Part shown: positions 1 through 6,823 of the stretch, piece by piece | Layout of the letters: each line of letters begins with the position of its first letter | Position numbering within the stretch: the stretch's first letter is position 1 | Assembly: GCF_020735385.1 (NCBI RefSeq) | Contig: NZ_CP085953.1 | Span: 372,001-436,000 of the forward strand | DNA from: Granulicatella elegans | GTDB taxonomy: Bacteria > Bacillota > Bacilli > Lactobacillales > Aerococcaceae | Direction of reading: 5' to 3' | Length of the DNA stretch: 64,000 nt | The notes under the pieces: model-generated | Told to the model about the DNA's origin: nothing | Seen by the model: only the letters and a program-made list of their open reading frames with translations | Database searches by the model: none | Made by a program: the position numbers and the translations under genes

Positions 1-628
1 TTTCAATCACATGAATAATTTTTTGTGCATAAGTTGGATCTGTGGCATATCCTGCTTTTTGAAGGGCGTGTGCTGCTTCTTTATAATTTTTTGCTTTCAA
101 AACAGGCTCGTATAATTTTGGATTCCAATCTACTCCATACGTTAATAACTTTGCATGGGCTTCTACTGATTCCGCCCAACTATTATAAACTCGAAAAGGT
201 GCCATAATCGTAATCCACTTTCCATCGACATATTCACTCGTTTCTAATTGAACACTCGGTTCAGCTATCCCTGCTTTGACCCCATATAAATTATAATAGT
301 CCTTTGAAAGTCCGCTTTCTCCCCAATCAGATTCTAATATAGCCTGAGCTAAACTAATACTCGGTAAAACTTTATATAATTGATATGCTTTTTGAGAAGA
401 TGGAACAAGACTTTGAATAAATTGTTGATGAGCAATTGCTGTAGGATTTTGCCTTGTTTCTTGAAATTGTAAAGTTCCCATAATAATGACACTACAAATG
501 GCAATCAACACTAAAACCACTCCTAGCGTTAATCTTTTAAAGCCTAATTTCATATGCGATTTCCATTTGATTGTTTTTCGTCTTCCCACAGCAACACCAC
601 TTTCTATACATACCTCTAATTTTATCAT
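1..628 (-). CDS. Glucosaminidase-type peptidoglycan hydrolase (5' part, cut by window edge)
   Basis: The C-terminal end lies outside the window. The visible product has a basic N-terminus and one membrane segment (signal anchor), then a glucosaminidase (PF01832-like) domain with the recognisable stretches SLAQAILESDWGESGLS, containing the catalytic Glu, YYNLYGVKAG and GYATDPTYAQKII. Such enzymes cleave the glycan strand of peptidoglycan at the cell surface. The start is uncertain: an in-frame ATG at 628 has only a weak AAGG upstream, and an ATG at 553 begins just before the membrane segment but has no clear ribosome-binding site. The family call is firm; the cellular role (separation or turnover) is inference. 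Confidence 0.85.
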   Translation of the reverse strand, partial: MIKLEVCIESGVAVGRRKTIKWKSHMKLGFKRLTLGVVLVLIAICSVIIMGTLQFQETRQNPTAIAHQQFIQSLVPSSQKAYQLYKVLPSISLAQAILESDWGESGLSKDYYNLYGVKAGIAEPSVQLETSEYVDGKWITIMAPFRVYNSWAESVEAHAKLLTYGVDWNPKLYEPVLKAKNYKEAAHALQKAGYATDPTYAQKIIHVIE

Positions 629-691
629 AAACCTTAATTTTACGCTTGAATTTTCCATGTTTTTTTATGAAATTTAATTTCTTTTGCAAGT

Positions 692-706
692 AACAATGTC
701 ATTGTT
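692..706. promoter_or_regulatory. Short perfect inverted repeat upstream of the ArAE gene
   Basis: AACAATG-T-CATTGTT is a perfect 7+1+7 palindrome about 20 bases upstream of the -35 box of the next gene. It could be an operator; no regulator can be assigned. Confidence 0.3.
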
Positions 707-727
707 CCATCTCAAAACTCTCCTTCG

Positions 728-756
728 TTGTCGTTTCATACATTTTATGATATGAT
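728..756 (+). promoter_or_regulatory. Sigma-A-type promoter
   Basis: TTGTCG (728-733), a 17-base spacer and TATGAT (751-756). Transcription should begin near 763, which excludes translation from the ATG at 728 and supports the GTG start at 788. Confidence 0.6.
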
Positions 757-787
757 ATTCAAGAATTTTAAACAACGAGGTGAAATT

Positions 788-1282
788 GTGCCTAATCAAC
801 AACATTCTTTTCACATTGGACTCAGAACTTTTAAGACAGCAGTATCTGTTTTTCTCTGTATTTTACTTTTTAAAGTACTACATCGTGGTTCTCCTATGTT
901 AGCCGTACTATCAACTGTTTTTAGTTTAAGAAAAGATCATAAACAAACTTGGAAGTTTGGAATTGCTCGTTTCTTTGGAAACATGTCCGGTGGGATACTT
1001 GCAATCGTACTTCTACAATTATACAAACACTTTTCACTTCCAGATTATTTCGACTTAATACTAGTTCCTATTGGAATCATACTGTTAATTTTGTTTTGCA
1101 ATCGATTCAATAAAACAGCTGTCATTAATTCGTCAGCGACTTTCTTAGTCATCTTTTATACGATTGAAGCAGCTGTTAATGTGGAATATGCAATTCAACG
1201 AGTATTAGATACTTTAATCGGGGCAGTCATCGCCATGATTGTCAACCGACTATTACCAAGCCCACATTTACAAGAAAAATAG
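788..1282 (+). CDS. Aromatic acid exporter family / FUSC-like membrane protein
   Basis: The 164-aa product has several closely spaced membrane segments (roughly residues 20-40, 65-85, 90-110 and 115-140) and the N-terminal pattern GLRTFKTAVSVFLC followed by SLRKDHKQTW, typical of the short ArAE_1/FUSC-type proteins of Firmicutes. These are integral membrane proteins of poorly defined export function. I chose the GTG at 788 because GAGGTG lies just upstream and the predicted promoter overlaps the upstream ATG at 728. The gene is monocistronic and followed at once by a terminator. Substrate unknown. Confidence 0.75.
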   Translation: MPNQQHSFHIGLRTFKTAVSVFLCILLFKVLHRGSPMLAVLSTVFSLRKDHKQTWKFGIARFFGNMSGGILAIVLLQLYKHFSLPDYFDLILVPIGIILLILFCNRFNKTAVINSSATFLVIFYTIEAAVNVEYAIQRVLDTLIGAVIAMIVNRLLPSPHLQEK

Positions 1283-1283
1283 A

Positions 1284-1310
1284 GCATCCCAAACGGAATG
1301 CTCTTTTTGT
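1284..1310 (+). terminator. Rho-independent terminator
   Basis: GAGCATCC...GGAATGCTC hairpin followed by TTTTTG directly after the stop codon of the ArAE-type gene. Confidence 0.75.
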
Positions 1311-1344
1311 TCGTTAGATTTTCTTAATTATTTAGGCTCACCAA

Positions 1345-1421
1345 CAGGATTTGTCGAACAACCTGAATAAATAGTCGGACGGAGTCACACCGTCAACTTC
1401 TTGGACAACCGCCTATTTATT
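1345..1421. other. Compact structured element: two consecutive hairpins
   Basis: Hairpin 1 pairs CAGG (1345-1348) with CCTG (1362-1365), with TTGT/ACAA (1351-1354/1358-1361) stacked inside and a CGA loop. Hairpin 2 is a perfect 9-bp stem AATAAATAG/CTATTTATT (1366-1374/1413-1421) enclosing a second stem GACGG/CCGTC (1378-1382/1390-1394). It lies 5 bases beyond the stop codon of the minus-strand ABC operon and lacks a U-tract. It could be a 3'-UTR RNA structure or a small mobile repeat; neither is proven. Confidence 0.45.
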
Positions 1422-1426
1422 ACGCT

Positions 1427-2650
1427 TTAGTACATCACATATTCACGTTTTCTTTGGAAATATAATTTCGCATCTGCCTTTGGTGTAATTTTTGCTGAGA
1501 AAACTTCTTCTTTTTTATTCAAATCAAACACACGAAGTGCATTTTGACCTTGTTCGAGTCCAACATAGACTAATGTATCTTTGTTTAGCACTTCTTCTGA
1601 AGAATATGGATCACGTTGAATTGTTCCAATTTTTTCTAATGATAAATCTGAAGTAACTTGATAAACCGTTTCATTATTAGCTTGACGCTCACTATTTTCA
1701 ATATATCCTGGTCGTTCAGCAGGATCCGGTCTTCCATATTTTCTTCCGGCAAATTTTGGCAAATTCGTTTCTACTGCATAAATTTTAGAACCTGAAATAT
1801 AGAAGTTTGCTGGACTTCTCAGTGAACTAATATCTAACTTACGGAATGTATTGGTAAATACATCATATTGATAATACTCTTCTTTATCATCTGGTTTTTC
1901 AGAAGGTTTTTCCTCTTGTTGTAAAGGAAGTACATTTAACACAATTGTTTCCGGATTATAAGAACGATTTCTAAATGTTGCATTGAGAATCGAACCCTCT
2001 TTTTCAAGTGTTAATTCTCCCAGTTCTTTCACAGTACCTTCTTCAAAAGATAGAATAAACTTCAAGAATTTTCTTGCATGAGTGTTTTTTTCTAAGAAAG
2101 GAACAATGACTCCTAACTCTTTCCCCTTACGTTGGAAAATTGGTTCTTCTCCCCATCCAATTAATCCCTCAAAACGAATCGGAATTTGTTTTTCAATGAT
2201 TCGTTTGTTTTCATTAGAGTACATCGCATAATTAAATGTAAAGTCTGCAGTATGACTAAAATATGAATCCCAACGAACATCATAAAATAGTGAATAATTG
2301 TCTAATTGTAATACATGTCTATGACTGACTAATAATGAACGTTCCAAAAGAGGGATTCGACCAAATATTGCTCGTTCTCTCTCTGGTCTATTCCAACCAC
2401 CTACTGTTTGAAATATTTTTTCCACTTTTCCATCAACAATGGCTGATGTCGAAACATTATTACTTAATTTTCCTGCACCTTCTTTTCCTACTTCAAAAAC
2501 TGTCCCTTTTAAGTATTGATTCGCTTCTGCTGAAGATTCTACGGTATAAGGAACATCTGACATTGACGTCCAAACCATATTCCCAATTCCTAATAATAGA
2601 AATCCAACAACAATAACCAATAATCCCCATGCAAATTTAATTGATTTCAT
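1427..2650 (-). CDS. Membrane-anchored protein of a GntR/ABC transporter operon
   Basis: This 407-aa protein has one N-terminal membrane segment (about residues 7-28) followed by a long extracytoplasmic region without a domain I recognise. It is the last gene of a four-gene operon (GntR regulator, ATPase, permease, this protein). The ATG at 2650 is preceded by GGGGGTGAG and lies 14 bases beyond the permease stop; an in-frame ATG at 2671 would overlap the permease gene and has no site. By position it may be an accessory extracellular part of the transporter, as in YtrABCDEF-like systems. Function otherwise unknown. Confidence 0.7.
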   Translation of the reverse strand: MKSIKFAWGLLVIVVGFLLLGIGNMVWTSMSDVPYTVESSAEANQYLKGTVFEVGKEGAGKLSNNVSTSAIVDGKVEKIFQTVGGWNRPERERAIFGRIPLLERSLLVSHRHVLQLDNYSLFYDVRWDSYFSHTADFTFNYAMYSNENKRIIEKQIPIRFEGLIGWGEEPIFQRKGKELGVIVPFLEKNTHARKFLKFILSFEEGTVKELGELTLEKEGSILNATFRNRSYNPETIVLNVLPLQQEEKPSEKPDDKEEYYQYDVFTNTFRKLDISSLRSPANFYISGSKIYAVETNLPKFAGRKYGRPDPAERPGYIENSERQANNETVYQVTSDLSLEKIGTIQRDPYSSEEVLNKDTLVYVGLEQGQNALRVFDLNKKEEVFSAKITPKADAKLYFQRKREYVMY

Positions 2651-2663
2651 ATACTCACCCCCA

Positions 2664-3458
2664 TTAAACACTGACTTTACGTTCTAATAAATAATAATCG
2701 ACTAACCAATGAATGCCTATAAATCCAACTGCATACAACATTGTCACAAAATATTGTTCCGTTTGAGTAAGCGATAAGTTTATCATTAACTGAATATAAC
2801 TTGCTAAAATCCCACAACAAATCACAAAGTATCCAACTAAAGATGCCCCCATTAATACCCAACCATACGCTTTCAATCCTTCTTCTAAAATCGCTAATTG
2901 GAAGAAGAAAACAATGACAACCATTAAAAATGCCATCAACCACGCATAGGTAGTTCCATTTAACGGTAATAAATATTGTAACAGTGAACCCGAATTTAAG
3001 AAGTCCGTATAATGAATATGGTCTGCTAAAACTGGAAACCTCCAAAGCAATAGCATCATATTCACCCCAAGAATGATCAATTGAACGATTTGAAGAACTA
3101 AAATGTAGGACAAAATCGTTAAGAATTTTGCAACATACACTTGCATTCGATTTCCTGGTAGTAAGAATAATCGATTAATAAAATTCCCCTTACTACGAAA
3201 TTCTTTTACCCAAATATAAACAGAAGCAATAATAATAATGATAAAGGCTGCCATCAGCGCTAAATCCATTCCAAATCTTGATCGCACTAAATCCCTCACA
3301 CTTCTTACATCATCAGCATTAAGCTCTTTAGGTTCTATTCTTAAAATGCGCATAAAATGAACTCCAACTTGAATGACAAAAAACACAATTGTTAGAAATC
3401 CTAACATAAATTTACTTTTTCCCAATTCATACAACCATAAATTAAAAATCTTTTTCAT
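2664..3458 (-). CDS. ABC-2-like transporter permease
   Basis: 264 aa with about six hydrophobic segments (near residues 15-35, 65-85, 105-130, 165-190, 200-220 and 235-255), starting MKKIFNLWLYELGKSKFM like other ABC-2-type permeases. The start codon overlaps the ATPase stop by four bases (ATGA), showing translational coupling. It is the membrane subunit working with the neighbouring ATPase. The substrate is unknown; GntR-controlled systems of this layout in Firmicutes are often induced by cell-wall-active compounds, which is only an analogy here. Confidence 0.8.
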   Translation of the reverse strand: MKKIFNLWLYELGKSKFMLGFLTIVFFVIQVGVHFMRILRIEPKELNADDVRSVRDLVRSRFGMDLALMAAFIIIIIASVYIWVKEFRSKGNFINRLFLLPGNRMQVYVAKFLTILSYILVLQIVQLIILGVNMMLLLWRFPVLADHIHYTDFLNSGSLLQYLLPLNGTTYAWLMAFLMVVIVFFFQLAILEEGLKAYGWVLMGASLVGYFVICCGILASYIQLMINLSLTQTEQYFVTMLYAVGFIGIHWLVDYYLLERKVSV

Positions 3459-4144
3459 GATTGATACACCTCCCTCATCACATCTACAATGGATTTACCT
3501 TCTTCTTCACGCATTTGTTCTACGTAAAATTCTTTAATCACTTTTCCTTCATCTAATAAAATGGCTTTATCCACAATATATTCAATATCTTCAATTTCAT
3601 GAGACGTTAAAATAACACCAATTCCTTCTAATAAACCTGAAGCAAATAATTGTACAATGTGTTCTCTTGAAAAAATATCGATTCCAGAAAATGGTTCATC
3701 CATTAATACGAAATCAACATCTAGAGATAAGCCTAATAACAAGTTAACTTTTGCAACATTTCCTTTCGATAATTGCTGAATAACCTCATTCCCTTTGAAT
3801 TTGAAGAACTGCAATAATTTTTTAGCTTTCTCATCATTCCAATTCGGATAAAAAGTTCTCATAAAAGCCATTGCTTCAAAAATCGTTTCACCTTTATTGA
3901 CGACAATTTGATCACAAATGTACGCTAACTTCTTCGAACGATCTCCAATAATCACTTGTCCATCAATGCTCACTTCCCCTTTTTTGATTGGAATTAACCC
4001 CATCATCATATTCATAATTGTTGTTTTCCCAATCCCATTCACTCCGATTAATACGGTAATTTCTCCACGTTCTGCTGTAAAAGAAATTCCATTTAACACT
4101 GTTTTTTTGCCAAATCTCTTATGTAAATGTTTCACCTCTAACAT
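3455..4144 (-). CDS. ABC transporter ATP-binding protein (YtrB-like)
   Basis: 229 aa with Walker A GVNGIGKTT (about residues 33-41), a divergent signature LSKGNVAKV, Walker B DFVLMDEPF and the H-loop TSHE. The signature lacks the usual SGG, as is common for ABC-2 exporter ATPases. It follows the GntR regulator gene by one base and overlaps the permease gene, so all four genes are one transcript. It energises the permease encoded next to it. Confidence 0.9.
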   Translation of the reverse strand: MLEVKHLHKRFGKKTVLNGISFTAERGEITVLIGVNGIGKTTIMNMMMGLIPIKKGEVSIDGQVIIGDRSKKLAYICDQIVVNKGETIFEAMAFMRTFYPNWNDEKAKKLLQFFKFKGNEVIQQLSKGNVAKVNLLLGLSLDVDFVLMDEPFSGIDIFSREHIVQLFASGLLEGIGVILTSHEIEDIEYIVDKAILLDEGKVIKEFYVEQMREEEGKSIVDVMREVYQS

Positions 4145-4145
4145 G

Positions 4146-4517
4146 CTACTCTCCCTCTCTTCTCTTCATCGCCTGTTCCAACTGTTTCATGACTTCCTCA
4201 TTCGAAACATGTAATGGATAAATCGAATCTGCAAATATTTGTATTGCTTCTTGTAACATTTCTTGCTTTAATTGCCCAATTAATTCGGGATTATCTGTCA
4301 CTCGACTCATGACATTATTTCCTGTCGAAATCAACCCTATCTCCTCCATTTCTCGAAATGCCCTTTGAACAGTGTTCGGATTCACTTGAAGTTGACTAGC
4401 AAATTCTCTTCGACTTGGCAATTCTCTTCCTAATTCCCATTCACCCGATACAATTTGCTTTTTAACATACGCAATAATCTGTTCATATACCGGCAATCGT
4501 TTATCAAATTGAATCAT
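4146..4517 (-). CDS. GntR-family regulator, YtrA subfamily
   Basis: 123 aa: an N-terminal winged helix (residues about 9-75) with the YtrA-type start FDKRLPVYEQIIAYVKKQI and recognition region SRREFASQLQVNPNTVQRAF, then a short helical dimerisation tail. The absence of a large effector domain is characteristic of the YtrA subfamily, whose members repress ABC operons. GGAGGGG precedes the ATG. Two matching 20-bp palindromes upstream (4544-4563, 4578-4597) are its probable autoregulatory operators. Confidence 0.9.
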   Translation of the reverse strand: MIQFDKRLPVYEQIIAYVKKQIVSGEWELGRELPSRREFASQLQVNPNTVQRAFREMEEIGLISTGNNVMSRVTDNPELIGQLKQEMLQEAIQIFADSIYPLHVSNEEVMKQLEQAMKRREGE

Positions 4518-4543
4518 AACATTCCATCCCCTCCTCGTACTAT

Positions 4544-4563
4544 TGTATTAATGCATTAATACA
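4544..4563. promoter_or_regulatory. GntR (YtrA-type) operator 1, perfect palindrome
   Basis: TGTATTAATGCATTAATACA is a perfect 20-bp palindrome 27 bases upstream of the gntR start codon. It has the same outer arms TGTATTA/TAATACA as the second copy at 4578-4597. Confidence 0.75.
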
Positions 4564-4577
4564 CTTTGTTCTTCGAC

Positions 4578-4597
4578 TGTATTATACGATTAATACA
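4578..4597. promoter_or_regulatory. GntR (YtrA-type) operator 2
   Basis: TGTATTA-TACGAT-TAATACA: the same 7-base arms as operator 1 with a different 6-base centre. Centre-to-centre distance is 34 bp, a little over three helical turns, which suits cooperative binding of two dimers. Confidence 0.7.
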
Positions 4598-4703
4598 CTC
4601 GTTTCGTCAATCGTTTTTTGAAAACATTTTTATGAAATCTTATAAATTCTTTTGATGGTCAGTTTTTACGATAGATTCGTCGAACGAATAGCGATTTTGG
4701 CAA

Positions 4704-4742
4704 TAAAAAAACTTTAGACAGGAATTCCCCATCTAAAGTTTC
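4704..4742 (-). terminator. Rho-independent terminator of the tautomerase gene
   Basis: AACTTTAGA (4710-4718) pairs with TCTAAAGTT (4732-4740). On the minus strand the stem is followed by a T-run. It lies just downstream of the tautomerase stop codon. Confidence 0.8.
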
Positions 4743-4751
4743 TACTAGACA

Positions 4752-4931
4752 TTAGCCACGTAATTGACCATTTTGCCCTAAGTTTTCATGTTTGATTTCT
4801 TGAATAATAATGTGAATATGTTCTGTAGGAGCTCCCGTGTTTTTAGAAACAACTTCTGTTACTTCTTTGACAAGTGCTTCTTTTTGTTCACGTGTACGTC
4901 CTTCTAACATTTCAATATGAATAAATGGCAT
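4752..4931 (-). CDS. 4-oxalocrotonate tautomerase family protein
   Basis: This is a small gene, 59 aa. The product starts MPFIHIEMLEGRT: after Met removal the N-terminal Pro would be the catalytic base of the tautomerase superfamily, and the typical Arg of the EGRTxEQK motif is present at residue 12. Members interconvert keto and enol forms of small 2-oxo acids as homo-hexamers in the cytoplasm; the physiological substrate of the short Firmicute versions is usually unknown. GGAGGG lies before the ATG, and a strong terminator follows. Monocistronic. Confidence 0.9.
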   Translation of the reverse strand: MPFIHIEMLEGRTREQKEALVKEVTEVVSKNTGAPTEHIHIIIQEIKHENLGQNGQLRG

Positions 4932-4965
4932 GGCTATCCCTCCTTATTGTAAGAATAGTATACGC

Positions 4966-5493
4966 CTATACTCGATATTTCTCAATGATCTGTTGCATGG
5001 TTTTATTACGAAACAGCACATATAAAATCACTGTATTCAACGGTAAACTGATAATATTTTTCAAAATTCGAAGTCCCATAAAGGCTGAAAAAGCTTTTTG
5101 CGTCATCATATAAATCCAAATCGAATTCAATCCTAAATTAATCACAACTGTAATGATTAATACTGTCACAAAAATACGTGGAAGTGTTAATTCTTTACGA
5201 TACAAGCAATAGCCATAAATTAATCCACCTAAGACAGCTGTTAAAGTAAATCCAGGGAAAAAGGTACTTGCTTCCCCTCTTAGAAAATTCCCTAAAATAT
5301 CTACAAAAAAACCTACAACAGCTGCTCGATAAGGTCCTAAAATCACTCCAGCCAATGCCGCTCCGATAAATCCGAATCCAATTTGTACGAAATTCCCCAT
5401 TTTAATCGATGGAATCATTTCAATTATTAAACGCATCGCAATCATTAATGCGGTTACCGTTAATGTTCTTGTTAATTGTGTTTGTTTGTTCAT
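4966..5493 (-). CDS. folT: Folate ECF transporter S component FolT
   Basis: The 175-aa membrane protein has about six hydrophobic segments and the FolT-like stretches GFIGAALAGVILGPYRAAVVGFFVDILGN and PGFTLTAVLGGLIYG, consistent with the ECF-S folate family. S components bind the vitamin and use a shared EcfA/A'/T module that is not encoded nearby. The assignment to folate is strongly supported by the tetrahydrofolate riboswitch in its leader (5559-5655). AAAGGAG precedes the ATG. Confidence 0.88.
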   Translation of the reverse strand: MNKQTQLTRTLTVTALMIAMRLIIEMIPSIKMGNFVQIGFGFIGAALAGVILGPYRAAVVGFFVDILGNFLRGEASTFFPGFTLTAVLGGLIYGYCLYRKELTLPRIFVTVLIITVVINLGLNSIWIYMMTQKAFSAFMGLRILKNIISLPLNTVILYVLFRNKTMQQIIEKYRV

Positions 5494-5500
5494 ATTAGCA

Positions 5501-5563
5501 TCTCCTTTTAAAATTCATTAAAGAGCTGCTCCATTTAATAAATGGTCTGTCATTAAATGCAGC
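5501..5563 (-). promoter_or_regulatory. Expression platform of the folT riboswitch
   Basis: The transcript can form GCTGCATTTAAT/ATTAAAT-GGA-GCAGC (5552-5563 with 5525-5539). The first arm contains GCAGC, which is also the 3' strand of the riboswitch core, so aptamer and hairpin should compete. Just downstream CTCTTT (5520-5525) can pair with the Shine-Dalgarno AAGGAG near 5504-5509. Translational control is the more likely mode because the hairpin is not followed by a clean U-tract. Inference from pairing by eye. Confidence 0.45.
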
Positions 5564-5655
5564 GAATGCGAATACACTACCGCAAAGAATTTTCTTTTTC
5601 GTCCAATCGGCAACATCCCATCCGTTTGGCACTTAACGCAATGTATTCTACTCTG
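5559..5655 (-). promoter_or_regulatory. Tetrahydrofolate (THF, folT-type) riboswitch
   Basis: Read on the minus strand, the leader contains GAGTAGAATACATTGCGTTAAGTG, a following ATGGGATG block and the closing TGTATTCGCATTCGCTGC. These match the conserved core of THF riboswitches (GAGUAG..., GCGUUAAGUG, GGGAUG, and the 3' GCAU-CGCU strand). GAATACA pairs with TGTATTC. Length about 97 nt, as usual for the class. It should sense reduced folates and lower folT expression when they are abundant. Confidence 0.9.
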
Positions 5656-5698
5656 ATTTGTATTGGTTCATCTCCTCGATTGATGAAACCTTTTCCAT
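5648..5698 (-). CDS. Possible 16-codon leader peptide in the folT leader
   Basis: ATG at 5698, preceded by AAAGGAG with 4-5 base spacing, opens a 16-codon frame (MEKVSSIEEMNQYKSE) whose TAG stop is the TAG of the riboswitch's conserved GAGTAG. It lies downstream of the predicted start point. Translating ribosomes would end inside the aptamer's 5' strand. The close SD spacing and short length mean it may be chance. Confidence 0.35.
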   Translation of the reverse strand: MEKVSSIEEMNQYKSE

Positions 5699-5720
5699 GC
5701 ACTCCTTTCTACCAGAAAAT

Positions 5721-5749
5721 AGCATACCTGTTTTTTAAGGTATCGTCAA
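5721..5749 (-). promoter_or_regulatory. Promoter of folT
   Basis: On the minus strand TTGACG (5744-5749), a 17-base spacer and TATGCT (5721-5726). Transcription would begin near 5714, giving a leader of about 220 nt that contains the THF riboswitch. Confidence 0.7.
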
Positions 5750-5822
5750 TGAAACTGTCATTCTTCCGTTTCTTTCTAACTTTTCCCAAAGGGAATTGAT
5801 AAAAAATGTGCTTTTAAGTATA

Positions 5823-6214
5823 ATGAAAGTAACAGATAAAGATATGAAAAGTATGAGTAATGAACGTTATTTAGTAATTGAATCGAATATGCGCAGTTTA
5901 TCCGTCCATTTAGAATCCATTACAAAATCAAAATATGATAGCGACTGGCACAGCTCAATCCATTCTCATCCATTTATGAAATTATTTTATGTATTAGATG
6001 GAAACTTCGATTTTTAATTAAAAATCGAAGTTTCCCTGTAAAAGCACAAGATTTTGTCATTATAAATCTTCAAGTCGATCATACAGAAGTTTCTTCTCCT
6101 GAAGAACCTCTCGAATATATCGTATTAGGAATTACAGGTCTTGATTTTTCAAAACAATTTAAACAAAAAATTGGTATGACACCACTCGCATACCATAAAT
6201 CTCAATTGGAATAA
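5823..6214 (+). pseudogene. AraC-family regulator remnant (frameshift plus internal deletion)
   Basis: The first frame gives an AraC-type N-terminal cupin region (MSNERYLVIESNMRSLSVHL, then HSSIHSHPFMKLFYVLDGNFDF) and stops at 6017. Removing one base of shift restores the frame: LIKNRSFPVKAQDFVIIN continues through PEEPLEYIVLGITGLDF. It then jumps directly to FKQKIGMTPLAYHKSQLE, the very end of an AraC helix-turn-helix domain, so most of the DNA-binding domain is deleted. The frameshift lies in a perfect 36-bp palindrome (6000-6035). No functional product is expected. It is followed after 9 bases by the GNAT gene and may share its transcript. Confidence 0.85.
6000..6035. repeat. Perfect 36-bp palindrome at the frameshift
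   Basis: The arm GGAAACTTCGATTTTTAA is followed immediately by its exact reverse complement, with no loop. It lies inside the AraC pseudogene; one extra T in the left T-run would restore the reading frame and make the palindrome imperfect. Confidence 0.9.
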
Positions 6215-6223
6215 GGTGAAATA

Positions 6224-6790
6224 ATGATTAGACAACCAAAACCAGAAGAAAGAAAGCAAATGATTCCGCTCATCCAAACGATTATGGAAGATATGGAATT
6301 ACCTATTTTGAAAGAAGTTTCGCCTAGCACTCTTCATGCAATGCTAGAAAAAGCCATACTACAAGAAGACTTCCGTTATAGTCTAACGAATACACTTGTT
6401 TATATGGAAGACGGAAACGTTGCAGGAGCAATTTTTGGATACCATGGACATCTAGAACCACGAATTGATGACCCATTTTATCAATTATATGAAGTCTACA
6501 ATATTCCTTCTTCCATTCGTCTCTATGAAGATTCTGAAACACAGGCAGGAGAATGGTATATCGATATTCTCTCGGTGCATGAAAATCACCGAAGAAAAGG
6601 AATTGGTATGAAATTACTACAAGCTGTTGAGGACTTAGCCAAAAAACAAGGGGCTAGTGTCATTGCTTTGAATTGTGATGAAATTAATAACAAGGCATAT
6701 CAGCTCTATCAAAAACTAGGCTATACTGCGACTAGTACAAAAATCTTAAGCGGACATTCTTATTATCATATGACAAAAAAACTTGAGTGA
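6224..6790 (+). CDS. GNAT-family N-acetyltransferase
   Basis: 188 aa. The acetyl-CoA-binding core is seen as WYIDILSVHENHRRKGIGMKLL (motif A, residues about 108-130; R/Q-x-x-G-x-G/A as RRKGIG) and a C-terminal NNKAYQLYQKLGY (motif B). The N-terminal half carries the acceptor-binding part and gives no substrate hint. AAGGTG lies before the ATG. It lies next to a dead AraC regulator, so its original regulation may be lost. A bidirectional terminator follows. Confidence 0.85.
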   Translation: MIRQPKPEERKQMIPLIQTIMEDMELPILKEVSPSTLHAMLEKAILQEDFRYSLTNTLVYMEDGNVAGAIFGYHGHLEPRIDDPFYQLYEVYNIPSSIRLYEDSETQAGEWYIDILSVHENHRRKGIGMKLLQAVEDLAKKQGASVIALNCDEINNKAYQLYQKLGYTATSTKILSGHSYYHMTKKLE

Positions 6791-6815
6791 CTCACATCAC
6801 TCAAGTTTTTGTTTT
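6779..6815. terminator. Bidirectional terminator
   Basis: ACTTGAGTGA...TCACTCAAGT hairpin with TTTTTGTTTT on the plus strand and a T-run on the minus strand. It serves the convergent GNAT and OppA-type genes. Confidence 0.85.
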
Positions 6816-6823
6816 ACAGGATT

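Noticed and set aside
728-787. Longer start for the ArAE-type gene
   Set aside because: The ATG at 728 lies in the -35 region of the probable promoter; the GTG at 788 has a proper GAGGTG site.
5557-5799. 80-codon plus-strand frame over the folT leader
   Set aside because: It is antisense to the THF riboswitch and promoter, has no ribosome-binding site and resembles nothing.
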